Part shown: one piece after another, positions 27,690 to 37,240 of the stretch
Numbering within the stretch: position 1 is the stretch's first letter
Layout of the letters: each line of letters opens with the position of its first letter
DNA from: Bradyrhizobium sp. Ash2021
GTDB lineage: Bacteria > Pseudomonadota > Alphaproteobacteria > Rhizobiales > Xanthobacteraceae
Length of the DNA: 64,000 bases
NCBI RefSeq assembly: GCF_031202265.1
Contig: NZ_CP100604.1
Span: 1,116,001-1,180,000, forward strand
Direction of reading: 5' to 3'
Made by a program: the position numbers and the translations under genes
The notes under the pieces: model-generated
What the model saw: only the letters and a program-made list of their open reading frames with translations
Told to the model about the DNA's origin: nothing
Databases searched by the model: none

Positions 27690-28003
27690 CGGCGATTCCA
27701 ATTCCCGCCACCGCTAAGCCGCCTCGGCTGTTAACCTTTTCAGCCTGGACGCAGCGGCCTCGAAAATGAGACGGACTGTCCGTCGCGTCCGCCCCGGCGG
27801 ATCATCGCCGAAAAACGAGAGGGTGCTTAGCACCATTCGTCGTGCGTTTGTCGCGCTCGACCAAGCACAGTCACGCGGCACGCACGACGATCGGTCACCT
27901 GCATTGAGTTGATGATCGTCCCCTCGTCAGAACTGCCGGTGGCCGATGACGGGCCAGCCGGAAACGCAGAACAGACGTGCGTCACCTCGGACCTTCTCCG
28001 GAA
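27690..28003. other. Divergent intergenic region
   Basis: About 315 bases between the two outward-facing promoters of the URC operon and the carbamoylase gene. No gene or clear repeat seen. Regulator sites may lie here. Confidence 0.35.
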
Positions 28004-28032
28004 TTGACTTCGAGTGAATCAAAACTTTAATT
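28004..28032 (+). promoter_or_regulatory. Sigma-70-like promoter of the carbamoylase gene
   Basis: TTGACT, a 17-base spacer and TTAATT lie about 95 bases upstream of the ATG at 28128. Both boxes match the consensus well. Found by eye. Confidence 0.4.
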
Positions 28033-28127
28033 GCTGACTCCGGTTGGGCCGGAAAGAACTCCGAACTCCGCCAACTGCTTCATTTTTACACAACGCAGCC
28101 TCAATAAAAGCATCCAGAAACCTAGCC

Positions 28128-29060
28128 ATGCGCGTCATCAATGTTGCCGCTGCCCAAATGGGCCCGATCCAGAAAGCCGACGGCCGTGAAGCCGTCGTGA
28201 AGCGCATGATCGCGCTGATGGATGAAGCCAAAGCCAGGGGCGCCGATCTGATCGTGTATCCGGAGCTCGCACTCACTACTTTCTTTCCGCGCTGGTACAT
28301 GGAGGATCAGGCCGAGGCCGATGGCTGGTTCGAACGCGAGATGCCCAATGCGACGACGAAACCGCTGTTCGAGCGAGCGGCCCGACACCAGATAGCGATG
28401 AGCTTCGGCTACGCCGAACTGACACCGGACAGGCACCATTTCAACACCTGCATCCTCACCGATAAATCCGCCCAAATTGTCGGGAAGTATCGCAAGGTTC
28501 ATCTGCCGGGCCATTCGGAGTTCGATACAGAACGCGCCTTCCAGCATCTGGAGAAGCGCTACTTCGAACCGGGTGATCTCGGTTTGAACGTCTGGCGCGC
28601 GCTTGGCGGCATCCTCGGCATGGCGATCTGCAACGACCGGCGCTGGCCGGAGACCTATCGCGTGATGGGCCTGCAGGGCGTCGAGATGGTGCTGATCGGT
28701 TACAACACGCCCTCGGTCAATGCCGAGAAGAGCGAGGAGGGGTCGGAGAAGCGGTTGTTTCACAACCGGCTGTCCGTGCAGGCCGGTGCCTACCAGAACT
28801 CGACATGGGTCGTGTGCGTCGCAAAGGCCGGTATCGAGGATGGACATCCCCTGATTGGTGGCAGCCTGATCGTCGATCCCAATGGCGAGATCGTCGTCGA
28901 GGCCAGGACCGAAGAGGACGAGCTGCTGGTTCACGCCTGCGATCTCGACGCCACCGTCTTCGGCAAGAAAACGATCTTCAACTTTGCCAACCATCGCCGT
29001 ATCGAGCATTACGGCCTGATCAGCAGCCGCACCGGCGCGGTGCCGCCTCCGGAAAACTAG
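28128..29060 (+). CDS. N-carbamoyl-D-amino acid hydrolase (D-carbamoylase), nitrilase superfamily
   Basis: 310 residues, about the length of characterised DCases. It hydrolyses N-carbamoyl-D-amino acids to the amino acid, CO2 and ammonia. The Glu-Lys-Cys triad is visible: Glu in YPELALTTFF near residue 46, Lys in KYRKVHLPG near residue 126, and Cys in AICNDRRWPE near residue 171. The FFPRWY and NDRRWPE blocks distinguish DCase from other nitrilase branches. ATG 28128 is used because it begins MRVINVAAAQMGPI, the normal start. Neighbours suggest hydantoin or pyrimidine-derived N-carbamoyl compounds as substrates, though no hydantoinase gene is clearly present. Confidence 0.92.
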   Translation: MRVINVAAAQMGPIQKADGREAVVKRMIALMDEAKARGADLIVYPELALTTFFPRWYMEDQAEADGWFEREMPNATTKPLFERAARHQIAMSFGYAELTPDRHHFNTCILTDKSAQIVGKYRKVHLPGHSEFDTERAFQHLEKRYFEPGDLGLNVWRALGGILGMAICNDRRWPETYRVMGLQGVEMVLIGYNTPSVNAEKSEEGSEKRLFHNRLSVQAGAYQNSTWVVCVAKAGIEDGHPLIGGSLIVDPNGEIVVEARTEEDELLVHACDLDATVFGKKTIFNFANHRRIEHYGLISSRTGAVPPPEN

Positions 29061-29061
29061 A

Positions 29062-29184
29062 ATGTCCGGAATCCTCTTTCGCGAACTTGATCCGCACGAC
29101 CAATGCTACCAGTGGAAGCTGCACATGAATACCCACGTCAAGCCGACCCGGCTCTCGTCGCGCCTGTCGGCGTCCGTCGGATAG
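29062..29184 (+). CDS. Small ORF directly after the carbamoylase, unknown
   Basis: A 40-residue frame starts one base after the carbamoylase stop (TAGAATG) and ends at TAG 29182-29184. The protein (start MSGILFRELDPHDQCYQWK) is not recognised and has no signal peptide or membrane segment. It may be translationally coupled, the leftover of a lost gene, or not a gene. Confidence 0.25.
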   Translation: MSGILFRELDPHDQCYQWKLHMNTHVKPTRLSSRLSASVG

Positions 29185-29233
29185 GCCAGACGCGCTCCCG
29201 CCGCTTCCTTCACTGTCATATCAGGAGATTACG

Positions 29234-30403
29234 ATGCCTTTCGATTTGATCCTGCGCGGCGGCCGGGTGATTGACCCCTCCCAGAAGCTCGATGCCGTGA
29301 CGGATGTCGCCTTCGCCGCCGGCAAGGTGGCCATGGTCGGAAACGAGCTCAAGGCCGATCCGGGAACCGACGTGCGCGACGTCTCGGGTACCATCGTTAC
29401 CCCGGGCCTGATCGATCTGCACACCCACGTCTATTGGGGCGGCACCTCGCTCGGCATCGACGCCGAGGAGTTCTGCCGCACCTCCGGCGTCACCACGGCG
29501 GTCGACACCGGCAGCGCCGGCCCCGGCAATTTCGCGGGCTTCCGCAAGCACGTGATCGAGCCGAGCCAGGTCCGAATTCTCGCTTATCTGCATGTCTCGC
29601 ATGCCGGCATCTTCGGCTTCTCGCATCGGGTCATGGTCGGCGAGAGCGAGGAGATGCGCCTGATGAATCCGGTCGACGCCGTCACCGTGGCCGAGGCCAA
29701 TCGCGACCTCATCGTCGGCATCAAGGTTCGAGTAGGTCTTCACGCCTCCGGCACTTCGGGGATCGTGCCGCTCGAAATCGCGCTTGAGGTGGCCGAGCAG
29801 GTCGGCATGCCACTGATGGCGCACATCGACCATCCGCCGCCGAGCTACGAGGAGGTGCTCGCCCGGCTGCGTCCGGGCGACGTTCTCACCCACGCATTCC
29901 GGCCGTTTCCCAACACGCCCGCCACCGTCCAGGGCACGGTGAAAAAGGTGGTGCTGGAGGCGCGAGAACGCGGCGTGTTGTTCGATATCGGCCACGGCAA
30001 AGGTTCTTTCGCCTTCAAAACCGCACGCGCGATGCTCGCCAACGGCTTCTATCCCGACACCATCTCCTCGGACGTCCATCTCCTCTGCATCGATGGTCCA
30101 GCCTTCGATCAGGTGACGACCATGTCCAAGTTCCTGTGCATGGGCATGCCGCTCCCTGACGTGGTCGCGGCCTCGACGGTCAATGCGGCGATGGCGCTGC
30201 GGCGTCCCGAACTCGGCAGCCTCAAGCCGGGGAGCGTCGGTGACGCCACCCTCATCTCGATCAAGCAAGGCCAGTTCGACTACGTCGACGTCGTCGGCGA
30301 GCATCTGATCGGCGACCGCAAGATCGTGTCGGAAGGCGTCGTCATTGGCGGCCGTTGGTGGCACCCCAACCAATCGTCGAAATTCAAGCCGCTCGCAGGC
30401 TAA
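29234..30403 (+). CDS. Amidohydrolase/deacetylase family metallohydrolase
   Basis: 389 residues of the dihydroorotase-like amidohydrolase superfamily. The N-terminal beta domain (FDLILRGGRVIDPSQKLDAV) is followed by the metal site GLIDLHTHVYWGG, the probable carboxylated lysine in VGIKVRVG near residue 157, histidines in AHIDHPPP, and Asp in SSDVHLL near residue 277. The branch resembles the EF_0837/AHA_3915-type amidohydrolases often annotated as deacetylases, not true dihydroorotase or hydantoinase. Together with the carbamoylase it suggests processing of N-acyl or cyclic amino acid derivatives. It has an upstream AGGAG-type ribosome site. Confidence 0.86.
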   Translation: MPFDLILRGGRVIDPSQKLDAVTDVAFAAGKVAMVGNELKADPGTDVRDVSGTIVTPGLIDLHTHVYWGGTSLGIDAEEFCRTSGVTTAVDTGSAGPGNFAGFRKHVIEPSQVRILAYLHVSHAGIFGFSHRVMVGESEEMRLMNPVDAVTVAEANRDLIVGIKVRVGLHASGTSGIVPLEIALEVAEQVGMPLMAHIDHPPPSYEEVLARLRPGDVLTHAFRPFPNTPATVQGTVKKVVLEARERGVLFDIGHGKGSFAFKTARAMLANGFYPDTISSDVHLLCIDGPAFDQVTTMSKFLCMGMPLPDVVAASTVNAAMALRRPELGSLKPGSVGDATLISIKQGQFDYVDVVGEHLIGDRKIVSEGVVIGGRWWHPNQSSKFKPLAG

Positions 30404-30421
30404 GCTGAACGTAAGTTGATG

Positions 30422-30453
30422 TGATCGCTCGAAAATTTGATCGCTCGCAAATG
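30422..30453 (+). repeat. Tandem 16-bp repeat upstream of the sigma-54-like promoter
   Basis: TGATCGCTCG occurs at 30422-30431 and again at 30438-30447, followed by AAAATT and CAAATG, giving two head-to-tail units of 16 bases. They lie about 60-80 bases upstream of the -24/-12 element, a usual distance for activator binding sites. Confidence 0.5.
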
Positions 30454-30504
30454 CTTTCTGATTTGTGGCCGGCTGGGCTCTGGCGGCGGAACGAGCGGGC
30501 CGTG

Positions 30505-30521
30505 CTGGCATACCAATTGCA
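30505..30521 (+). promoter_or_regulatory. Sigma-54 (-24/-12) type promoter
   Basis: CTGGCATACCAATTGCA fits the RpoN pattern YTGGCAYGRNNNTTGCW with one mismatch. The invariant GG (30507-30508) and GC (30519-30520) are separated by exactly ten bases. Transcription would begin near 30533, about 105 bases before the binding-protein ATG. This implies nitrogen or activator control of the second peptide-type importer. Confidence 0.55.
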
Positions 30522-30638
30522 AGCAAAAGAGGCAGATCGGCATCGGTCTGACTGGCCCGTTTCACCTCATTTGGTGCCGAACCCTCGGCCAATGAAATGG
30601 GTGGAACCGCCGTAACAACGCGAGACTGGGAGAGCGCT

Positions 30639-32243
30639 ATGGATCGCAGGACTCTGTTGAAAGGATTGGCCGGGGCGGGCAGCCTGGCAGCGACGGGCGG
30701 CCTTTCGATGCCGGCCCTTTCCCAAGGCGCCGCGGCGCGCACCCTGCGCTTTGTGCCCCAGGCCAACCTCGCGAATTTCGATCCCATCTGGGGGACCCAG
30801 TATGTCGTGCGCAACGCCGCCGCGCTGGTCTGGGACACCCTCTACGGCCTCGATGCCACGCTGCAGCCGCAGCGGCAGATGGTCGAGTTCGAGGAGGTGT
30901 CCGATGACGGTCTGGTTTGGACCTTCCGGCTCCGGCCGGGGCTGAAGTTCCACGACGGCGAGCCTGTGCTGAGCAAGGATGTGGTGGCGAGCCTGACGCG
31001 TTGGTCGGCGCGCGATCCCATGGGGCTGATGCTCAAGGCGATCCAGAACGAGTTGACCGCCGTCGACGACAGGACCTTCAGATGGGGGCTGAAGCAGCCC
31101 TATCCGAAGATGCTGTTGGCGCTGGGCAAGAACAGTACTCCCTGTGCCTTCATCATGCCGGAGCGGATCGCCCAGACCGACCCGTTCAAGCAGATCCCCG
31201 ACTATATCGGCTCGGGCCCCATGAAGTTCGCGAAGAGCGAGTGGGTGCCGGGCGCCAAGGCGGTGTTTGAGAAGTTTGCCGATTACATGCCGCGGCAGGA
31301 GAAGGCGTCCTGGCTCGCCGGCGGCAAGCAGATGCTGGTCGACCGCGTGGAATGGGTGGTGATCCCGGATCCTGCCACCGCGGCGGCAGCCCTTCAGAAC
31401 GGCGAGGTCGATTGGTGGGAGAGTCCGATCACCGATCTCGTGCCGTCGCTCAAGAAGAACCGCAACATCAACGTCGACATCGCCGACCCGCTCGGCAACA
31501 TCGGTTCGTTCCGGATGAACCATTTGCACCCGCCCTTCAACGACGTGAGGGCGCGACGCGCCGTGCTCGCGGCGCTGAGCCAGGAAGACTACATGCGTGC
31601 GCTGGTTGGGGACGATACCTCGCTCTGGAAGCCGCTGCCGGGCTTCTTCACGCCGGATACGCCGCTCTACACCGAGGAGGGCGGCGAGATCCTGAAGGGC
31701 AAGCGCGATTTCGCAGCCGCCAAGAAGCTTTTGGCCGAGAGCGGTTATTCGGGCCAGCCGGTCACCTGCGTGGTGGCGCAGGATCAGCCGATCACCAAAG
31801 CGCAGGGCGATGTCACCGCGGATCTGTTGAAACAGATGGGCATGAATGTCGACTTCGTCGCGACCGACTGGGGCACCGTCGGTTCCCGCCGCGCCCAGAA
31901 GACGCCTCCGGGCCAGGGGGGCTGGCAGGTGTTTCACACCTGGCACGCCGGCGCGGATTGCATCAATCCCGCCGCCTACAACGCCATTCGTGCCAATGGC
32001 GACAAGGCGTGGTTTGGCTGGCCGACGAGCGAGCCCGTGGAAAAGGAAGTGCTGGCATGGTTCGACGCCAAAAATCTCGATGAGGAGAAGGCTGCGGTCA
32101 ATCGCCTCAACAGGGCGGCGCTCGAGGACGTCGTCTATGCGCCGACCGGCTTCTTCCTGAGCTACACGGCGTGGCGCAAGAACGTCTCCGGTGTGGTGAA
32201 GGGACCGCTGCCATTCTTCTGGGGCGTGTCAAAGACCGCATGA
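30639..32243 (+). CDS. ABC transporter substrate-binding protein, family 5, Tat-like signal
   Basis: 534-residue periplasmic binding protein. The N-terminus MDRRTLLKGLAGAGSLAATG is a twin-arginine signal with a likely cleavage near PALSQG. The mature chain has family-5 features: ANLANFDPIWGTQYVVRNAA, LRPGLKFHDGEPVLSKDV and YIGSGPMKF. ATG 30639 follows GGGAGAG; an upstream frame extension from 30597 is not needed. First gene of a five-gene importer operon. Confidence 0.92.
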   Translation: MDRRTLLKGLAGAGSLAATGGLSMPALSQGAAARTLRFVPQANLANFDPIWGTQYVVRNAAALVWDTLYGLDATLQPQRQMVEFEEVSDDGLVWTFRLRPGLKFHDGEPVLSKDVVASLTRWSARDPMGLMLKAIQNELTAVDDRTFRWGLKQPYPKMLLALGKNSTPCAFIMPERIAQTDPFKQIPDYIGSGPMKFAKSEWVPGAKAVFEKFADYMPRQEKASWLAGGKQMLVDRVEWVVIPDPATAAAALQNGEVDWWESPITDLVPSLKKNRNINVDIADPLGNIGSFRMNHLHPPFNDVRARRAVLAALSQEDYMRALVGDDTSLWKPLPGFFTPDTPLYTEEGGEILKGKRDFAAAKKLLAESGYSGQPVTCVVAQDQPITKAQGDVTADLLKQMGMNVDFVATDWGTVGSRRAQKTPPGQGGWQVFHTWHAGADCINPAAYNAIRANGDKAWFGWPTSEPVEKEVLAWFDAKNLDEEKAAVNRLNRAALEDVVYAPTGFFLSYTAWRKNVSGVVKGPLPFFWGVSKTA

Positions 32244-32260
32244 CGGTGCGGTGAACCGAC

Positions 32261-33202
32261 ATGGTCTCGTATATCGTCCGGCGCATTCTCGCGACCCTGC
32301 CCGTGATGGCGATCGTCGCGCTGTTCGTCTTTAGCCTGCTCTACATCGCGCCGGGCGACCCGGCGGCGGTGATCGCGGGCGACCAGGCGAGCCCGGCCGA
32401 CGTTGAGCGTATTCGCCAGAGCCTCGGCCTCGATCGGCCGTTTCTGGTCCAGTTCGGGAGCTGGGTCTGGCACATCCTGCACTTCGATCTCGGCACCTCG
32501 ATCTTCACCAACCTGCCGGTCGCCTCGCTGATTGCGCAGCGCATCGAGCCGACGCTCTCGCTGATGGCGGTTACCCTCGTCCTGACCATTCTCATCGCCG
32601 TGCCCCTCGGCGTGGTGGCGGCATGGAAGGCGGGGAGCTGGGTGGACCGTACCATCATGGCATTCGCCGTGTTCGCGTTCTCGCTTCCCGTCTTTGTTGT
32701 CGGATACGTCCTTGCCTACGTGTTCGCGCTGCAGTTCGAATGGCTTCCCGTGCAGGGCTACACGCCGCTGGCCGAAGGCTTCTGGCCATGGCTGCGGAAC
32801 CTGATCCTCCCGGCCGTCGCGCTCGGCAGTGTCTACATCGCGCTGATTGCGCGCATTACCCGAGCCTCCATGCTCGAGGTGCTGCAGCAGGATTATATCC
32901 GCACCGCCCGCGCCAAGGGCCTGGACCAGCGCAGCATCCTGTTCGTTCATGCGCTGAAAAACGCAGCCGTTCCGATCGTGACGGTGATCGGTATCGGCAT
33001 CGCCCTCCTGATCGGCGGTGCGGTGGTGACCGAAAGCGTGTTCGCGATTCCAGGCCTCGGCCGGCTGACGATCGATGCGATCCTGCGCCGCGACTATCCC
33101 GTGATCCAGGGCATCGTGCTGCTGTTCAGCTTCCTCTATGTGCTGGTCAACCTGATAGTCGACCTTACCTACACCCTGGTCGATCCGAGGATCCGCTATT
33201 GA
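32261..33202 (+). CDS. ABC transporter permease, DppB type
   Basis: 313-residue inner-membrane permease. The N-terminus VSYIVRRILATLPVMAIVAL and the periplasmic stretch GDPAAVIAGDQASPADVERIR are standard. The EAA loop is QDYIRTARAKGLDQRSILFVH near residues 208-228, and the end is [12 protein letters not shown]. Its stop TGA overlaps the next start. Confidence 0.93.
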   Translation: MVSYIVRRILATLPVMAIVALFVFSLLYIAPGDPAAVIAGDQASPADVERIRQSLGLDRPFLVQFGSWVWHILHFDLGTSIFTNLPVASLIAQRIEPTLSLMAVTLVLTILIAVPLGVVAAWKAGSWVDRTIMAFAVFAFSLPVFVVGYVLAYVFALQFEWLPVQGYTPLAEGFWPWLRNLILPAVALGSVYIALIARITRASMLEVLQQDYIRTARAKGLDQRSILFVHALKNAAVPIVTVIGIGIALLIGGAVVTESVFAIPGLGRLTIDAILRRDYPVIQGIVLLFSFLYVLVNLIVDLTYTLVDPRIRY

Positions 33203-34122
33203 CCGTCTCGACATCAAGCACGGCGCCGGTGCCGCCAGGCCTCGTCATCGCGCCGCACCTGCCGGATCTTCTGCTGCCGGTTAAAATCCGGCGCGGCGTC
33301 CTCGGCTTCCTTGGCAATCATCCGACGGTGGCGATCGGCGGCGCGTTGCTGCTCTGCCTCGTGTTGATCGCGGTCTTCGCGCCGTATCTCGGAACCGTCG
33401 ACCCCACCGCGCTCGCGCCCGCCAAGCGTACGCGCGCGCCGTCGGCGGACTTCTGGTTCGGCAGCGACATGCTGGGCCGCGACATTTATTCACGCATGCT
33501 CTACGGGGCGCGGGTGTCGCTCACCGTAGGCCTTTCGGTGGCGCTACTTGCCTCGATCGCCGGTCTTGCCATCGGCCTCGTCTCGGGTTTCGTGCGATGG
33601 GTCGATGGCATCCTGATGCGGTTCATCGACGGGTTGATGTCGATCCCGCCGATCCTGCTCGCGGTCGCGCTGATGGCGTTGACACGCGGCAGCGTCGGCA
33701 ACGTCATCATGGCCATCACGGTTGCTGAAATCCCGCGCGTGACGCGTCTGGTGCGCAGTGTCGTGCTGTCGCTGCGCGAGCAGCCTTATGTGGACGCGGC
33801 CACAGCCTCCGGCACGCGAACACCGATGATCATCCTGCGCCACATCCTGCCCAACACGCTGGCGCCGATGCTGGTCCAGGCAACCTATATCTGCGCCAGT
33901 GCCATGATCGTGGAGTCCATCCTCTCCTTTATCGGCGCCGGCACGCCGCCCACCATTCCGTCCTGGGGCAACATCATGGCCGAGGGCAGGGCGCTGTGGC
34001 AGGTAAAGCCCTTCATCGTGTTCTTTCCCGCCGCGTTCCTGTCGGTCACTGTGCTTGCCGTCAACTTGCTCGGCGACGGCCTGCGTGATGCGCTCGATCC
34101 GCGAATGGCCAAGGGCCTATAG
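33199..34122 (+). CDS. ABC transporter permease, DppC type
   Basis: 307 residues starting at TTG 33199, which overlaps the upstream stop (TTGA). The frame is also open far upstream inside the previous gene, but that part is out of phase with any homologous sequence. DppC hallmarks: [21 protein letters not shown], the EAA loop [21 protein letters not shown], and [12 protein letters not shown] at the end. Confidence 0.9.
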   Translation: MTVSTSSTAPVPPGLVIAPHLPDLLLPVKIRRGVLGFLGNHPTVAIGGALLLCLVLIAVFAPYLGTVDPTALAPAKRTRAPSADFWFGSDMLGRDIYSRMLYGARVSLTVGLSVALLASIAGLAIGLVSGFVRWVDGILMRFIDGLMSIPPILLAVALMALTRGSVGNVIMAITVAEIPRVTRLVRSVVLSLREQPYVDAATASGTRTPMIILRHILPNTLAPMLVQATYICASAMIVESILSFIGAGTPPTIPSWGNIMAEGRALWQVKPFIVFFPAAFLSVTVLAVNLLGDGLRDALDPRMAKGL

Positions 34123-35112
34123 ATGGCATTGCTCGAAGTCCAGAATCTGCAGACCCATTTCCGTACCCCCGAGGGTATCAACCGCGCCGTCGACGGCGTC
34201 TCCTTCCATGTCGACGAAGGCGAGACCCTGGCCATCGTCGGTGAATCCGGCTGCGGCAAGTCGGTCACCGCGATGTCGCTGATGCGGCTCATCCCCGAGC
34301 CCCCGGGCAAGATCGCGGGCTCTGTCCGTTTCCAGGGAAGGGATCTGCTGCCGTTCTCCGAGCGCGAGATGCGCGCCATCCGCGGCAACGATATTTCGAT
34401 GATCTTCCAGGAGCCGATGTCGAGCCTCAATCCGGTACTGACCGTCGGCCGGCAGATCGGCGAGACGCTGCGGATGCATCAGGGCCTCGACAAGCAGGGC
34501 GCCGAGGCACGCGCCATCGAGATGCTGACATTGGTCGGCATCCCGGAGCCGGTGCGGCGCGTGCGCGAATATCCGCATCAGCTCTCGGGCGGAATGCGCC
34601 AGCGCGTGATGATCGCCATGGCACTCGCCTGCAACCCAAAACTCCTGATCGCCGACGAGCCGACCACGGCGCTGGACGTCACGATCCAGGCGCAGATCCT
34701 GCAGTTGATGCTGGACCTCAAGCGCCGCGTCGGCGCGGCGATCGTTCTGATCACCCATGATCTCGGCGTGGTCGCCGAAATCGCCGAGCGCGTCATGGTC
34801 ATGTATGCCGGCCGCAAGGTTGAGGAGGCGCCGGTGGCCGAGCTGTTCCGCTCGCCCCGTCATCCCTATACGCAGGGCCTGCTCGGCGCGGTGCCCAAGC
34901 TTGGCTCCTCGCTCACGGGTGCGGCGCGGCGCCTCGCCGAGATCCCCGGGCAAGTGCCGAGCCTCAAGACGCGGATCGAGGGCTGCGTCTTTGCCGGGCG
35001 GTGTTCGCTGGCGACCGATCTCTGTCGCGAGGTCGCGCCGGGTCTCGAACAGAAGGCTCCCCGCCACATCGCCGCCTGCCATTACGCGCCCAAGGCGGCG
35101 GCCGAGGCATGA
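34123..35112 (+). CDS. ABC transporter ATP-binding protein, DppD type
   Basis: 329 residues. Walker [21 protein letters not shown], signature [16 protein letters not shown], Walker [13 protein letters not shown], and the C-terminal element [12 protein letters not shown]. It begins right after the permease stop and overlaps the next ATPase. Confidence 0.93.
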   Translation: MALLEVQNLQTHFRTPEGINRAVDGVSFHVDEGETLAIVGESGCGKSVTAMSLMRLIPEPPGKIAGSVRFQGRDLLPFSEREMRAIRGNDISMIFQEPMSSLNPVLTVGRQIGETLRMHQGLDKQGAEARAIEMLTLVGIPEPVRRVREYPHQLSGGMRQRVMIAMALACNPKLLIADEPTTALDVTIQAQILQLMLDLKRRVGAAIVLITHDLGVVAEIAERVMVMYAGRKVEEAPVAELFRSPRHPYTQGLLGAVPKLGSSLTGAARRLAEIPGQVPSLKTRIEGCVFAGRCSLATDLCREVAPGLEQKAPRHIAACHYAPKAAAEA

Positions 35113-36104
35113 GTGCGCCGCTGCTCCAGGTCAACGACCTCAAGAAGCATTTTCCGGTCCGCGGCGGCTTGTTCCGCCGCAAGGCCTGGATCTATGCCGT
35201 GGACGGCGTGTCCTTCGAGGTCGAGCGTGGCGAGACCTTGTCTCTCGTCGGCGAGTCCGGCTGCGGCAAGTCAACGGTCGGCCGCGCCATCCTGCGACTG
35301 TTCGACATCACCGCCGGCCAGGTGGTGCTGGACGGCCAACGTATCGACGGTCTTTCACCCGCGGGGCTGCGCAGCATGCGCCGCCGCGTGCAGGTGGTGT
35401 TCCAGGATCCGTTCTCCAGTCTCAATCCGCGGATGCGCGTGCGCGGTATCCTGGCCGAGCCGATCCGCAATTTCGGTCTCGCAAAATCTTCCGCCGAACT
35501 CGAGGCGAAGGTTGCGGCGCTGATGGACACCGTGCGGCTGCCGCGCGACGCGCTGAACCGCCGGCCTCACGAATTCTCCGGCGGTCAGCGCCAGCGCATC
35601 GGCATCGCCCGCGCACTCGCGGCGGAACCCGAACTGATCGTCTGCGACGAGGCGGTCTCGGCGCTCGACGTCTCGGTCAAGGCGCAGATCGTTAACCTGC
35701 TGCAGGATCTGCAGCAGCAGTTCGGCCTCGCGCTGCTGTTCATCAGCCACGATCTGGCGATCGTCGAGCACATGACGCATCGTGTCGCCGTCATGTATCT
35801 CGGCAAGATTGTCGAGATGGCGCCGAGGCAGCAAATCTTCACTGCGCCGAAGCATCCCTACACCAGGGCACTGCTCTCAGCGGTGCCGGTGCCGGAGCCC
35901 GGGGCCGCCCGCAACCCGATGATCCTGAAGGGCGACGTGCCGAGCCCGATCAATCCACCCAGCGGATGCCGTTTCCACACAAGGTGTCCATTCGTGTTCG
36001 ATCGCTGTCGGACGGAAGAGCCGGAGCTTCGGTCGACCGGAAACGGTCAGTGGGCGGCGTGTCATCTCGAAGCGCTGCCCGAAAAGCCGGGGCCCGCTCG
36101 GTGA
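35109..36104 (+). CDS. ABC transporter ATP-binding protein, DppF type
   Basis: 331 residues from ATG 35109, forming an ATGA junction with DppD. Walker [10 protein letters not shown], signature [16 protein letters not shown], Walker [13 protein letters not shown], and the end [17 protein letters not shown]. An upstream start in the same frame (35001) is rejected because it lies inside the previous gene. Last gene of the operon. Confidence 0.93.
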   Translation: MSAPLLQVNDLKKHFPVRGGLFRRKAWIYAVDGVSFEVERGETLSLVGESGCGKSTVGRAILRLFDITAGQVVLDGQRIDGLSPAGLRSMRRRVQVVFQDPFSSLNPRMRVRGILAEPIRNFGLAKSSAELEAKVAALMDTVRLPRDALNRRPHEFSGGQRQRIGIARALAAEPELIVCDEAVSALDVSVKAQIVNLLQDLQQQFGLALLFISHDLAIVEHMTHRVAVMYLGKIVEMAPRQQIFTAPKHPYTRALLSAVPVPEPGAARNPMILKGDVPSPINPPSGCRFHTRCPFVFDRCRTEEPELRSTGNGQWAACHLEALPEKPGPAR

Positions 36105-36466
36105 TTCACGTCAGGCGCCGCCGTATCGGGGAGCGACAAGATGCAGGGCCTTGATCGCCCAGACTGATGCGGATCACGGCCAACCGCCGGTCACTGCGAA
36201 AAAAGAGTCCTGCCCGTGAAAATTAAGGAAACGCCCATCGAACGGCTGCTCCTGGCGCAAAGCGGTCATTGGATAAACTGGAGATGTCGGCAAAGTGACG
36301 CCATGTGGAGCCACCGCTACTGTCGAGGTGCTAGGATCGGCGCTGCGCAGCGAGCAAATCAATGCCCAAGACTGGTCAGGCGCTCCCTAGCGCTTCGCAT
36401 GCCGAGCGGTACGGCTCGCCTCGTGGACTGAGGCCTCGATCGGACTTGATGGCAAAAGGTCGGCTC
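36105..36466. other. Intergenic region, no gene recognised
   Basis: About 360 bases between the importer operon and the convergent HxlR gene. Short frames occur on both strands but none shows domain features. GCTGCGCAGC is a short palindrome without clear function. Base composition is less GC-rich than its surroundings, consistent with non-coding DNA. Confidence 0.4.
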
Positions 36467-36982
36467 CTATGCCGCGCGGCGGCGCGGCTTTGCCTTGGTA
36501 GACTTCTGGGCGGCTAGTCTCTCGGCGGCAGAGCGCGCGCCGGGACCTGGATGAGTATGAACCTCCTTGGGCAGAAGCGGCTCACGGCATTCGGAGCAAA
36601 TCATCACGGGATCAAACATCTTGCCGCAATTGCGATGTTCATGCAGCAAGGGCCGTCCGCGTTCGTCGACCATGTGGGTATCGCCCCAGTGCACCAACGC
36701 CATCATGACCGGATACAGGTCCAGGCCTTTTTGGGTCAGGATGTACTCATGCCGTTTGGGCGATTCCTGATATGGAATGCGACGCAGTACGCCCTGCCGG
36801 ACCAGCTTCTTAAGCCGTTCGGCAAGCAGATGGCGCGTGATCCCGAGCGCCGACTGAAATCCCTCGAACCGTCGCGTGCGCAGAAAGCACTCCCGCAAGA
36901 TCAGAAGGGTCCAGCGATCGCCTATCACACCGATGGTGCGGGCCAGTGAACACGGCTCTTCCTCCAGGGCGTCCCACTTCAT
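36467..36982 (-). CDS. HxlR family transcriptional regulator (first)
   Basis: 171 residues with an HxlR winged helix (CSLARTIGVIGDRWTLLILRE, and RRFEGFQSALGITRHLLAERL). HxlR proteins are small dimeric regulators with effectors such as aldehydes or quinones. The C-terminal tail has a Cys pair (NCGKMFDPVMICSECREPLL), which could bind metal or sense redox. ATG 36982 starts near the conserved domain; the frame is open to 37078 but that part covers the promoter. A GTTC-N7-GAAC-type site overlaps its own promoter, suggesting autoregulation. It diverges from the isomerase/CoA-transferase genes. Confidence 0.9.
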   Translation of the reverse strand: MKWDALEEEPCSLARTIGVIGDRWTLLILRECFLRTRRFEGFQSALGITRHLLAERLKKLVRQGVLRRIPYQESPKRHEYILTQKGLDLYPVMMALVHWGDTHMVDERGRPLLHEHRNCGKMFDPVMICSECREPLLPKEVHTHPGPGARSAAERLAAQKSTKAKPRRRAA

Positions 36983-37049
36983 TCCTGCTCTCCAGTCATC
37001 ACGACACTTCAATCCGCTCGAATCGACCAGGGAACCGAGCCGTCGCGTC

Positions 37050-37078
37050 ATTCTAAATAGGAACTTAAGGCGAAACAA
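37050..37078 (-). promoter_or_regulatory. hxlR promoter with operator copy
   Basis: On the minus strand TTGTTT (37078-37073), a 17-base spacer and TAGAAT (37055-37050) form a promoter. The palindrome ATTCTAAATAGGAAC at 37050-37064 covers its -10 side. It is one of four related copies in this region and suggests autorepression. Confidence 0.5.
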
Positions 37079-37130
37079 CTGCCGAAGGAACCCGTACTTA
37101 CCGAAATAACCTAACCGACACCGGCACTAA

Positions 37131-37159
37131 TTGACAGTTCGTTTTTAGAACTATATGAA
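37131..37159 (+). promoter_or_regulatory. Promoter of the isomerase gene with embedded operator
   Basis: A perfect TTGACA (37131-37136), a 17-base spacer and TATGAA (37154-37159). The palindrome GTTCGTTTTTAGAAC at 37137-37151 fills the spacer exactly. Binding there would block RNA polymerase, so repression by the divergent HxlR is the simplest reading. Confidence 0.6.
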
Positions 37160-37240
37160 CAATTGTCAGCCAAGGCACGGCTATTGGCCGTTGCGACTGA
37201 TCTCTGACCACATAACGCGTGCCCCCAGGAGAAGCCGGTG

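Noticed and set aside
29216..30838. 540-residue minus-strand frame opposite the amidohydrolase
   Set aside because: Antisense shadow with no domain or ribosome site.
32623..34122. 499-residue version of the DppC-type permease
   Set aside because: Its first 192 residues overlap the DppB gene out of phase and have no transporter features; TTG 33199 overlaps the upstream stop.
36105..36466. Insertion sequence or transposase remnant in the gap
   Set aside because: No terminal repeats, no target duplication and no transposase-like protein segment could be found by eye.
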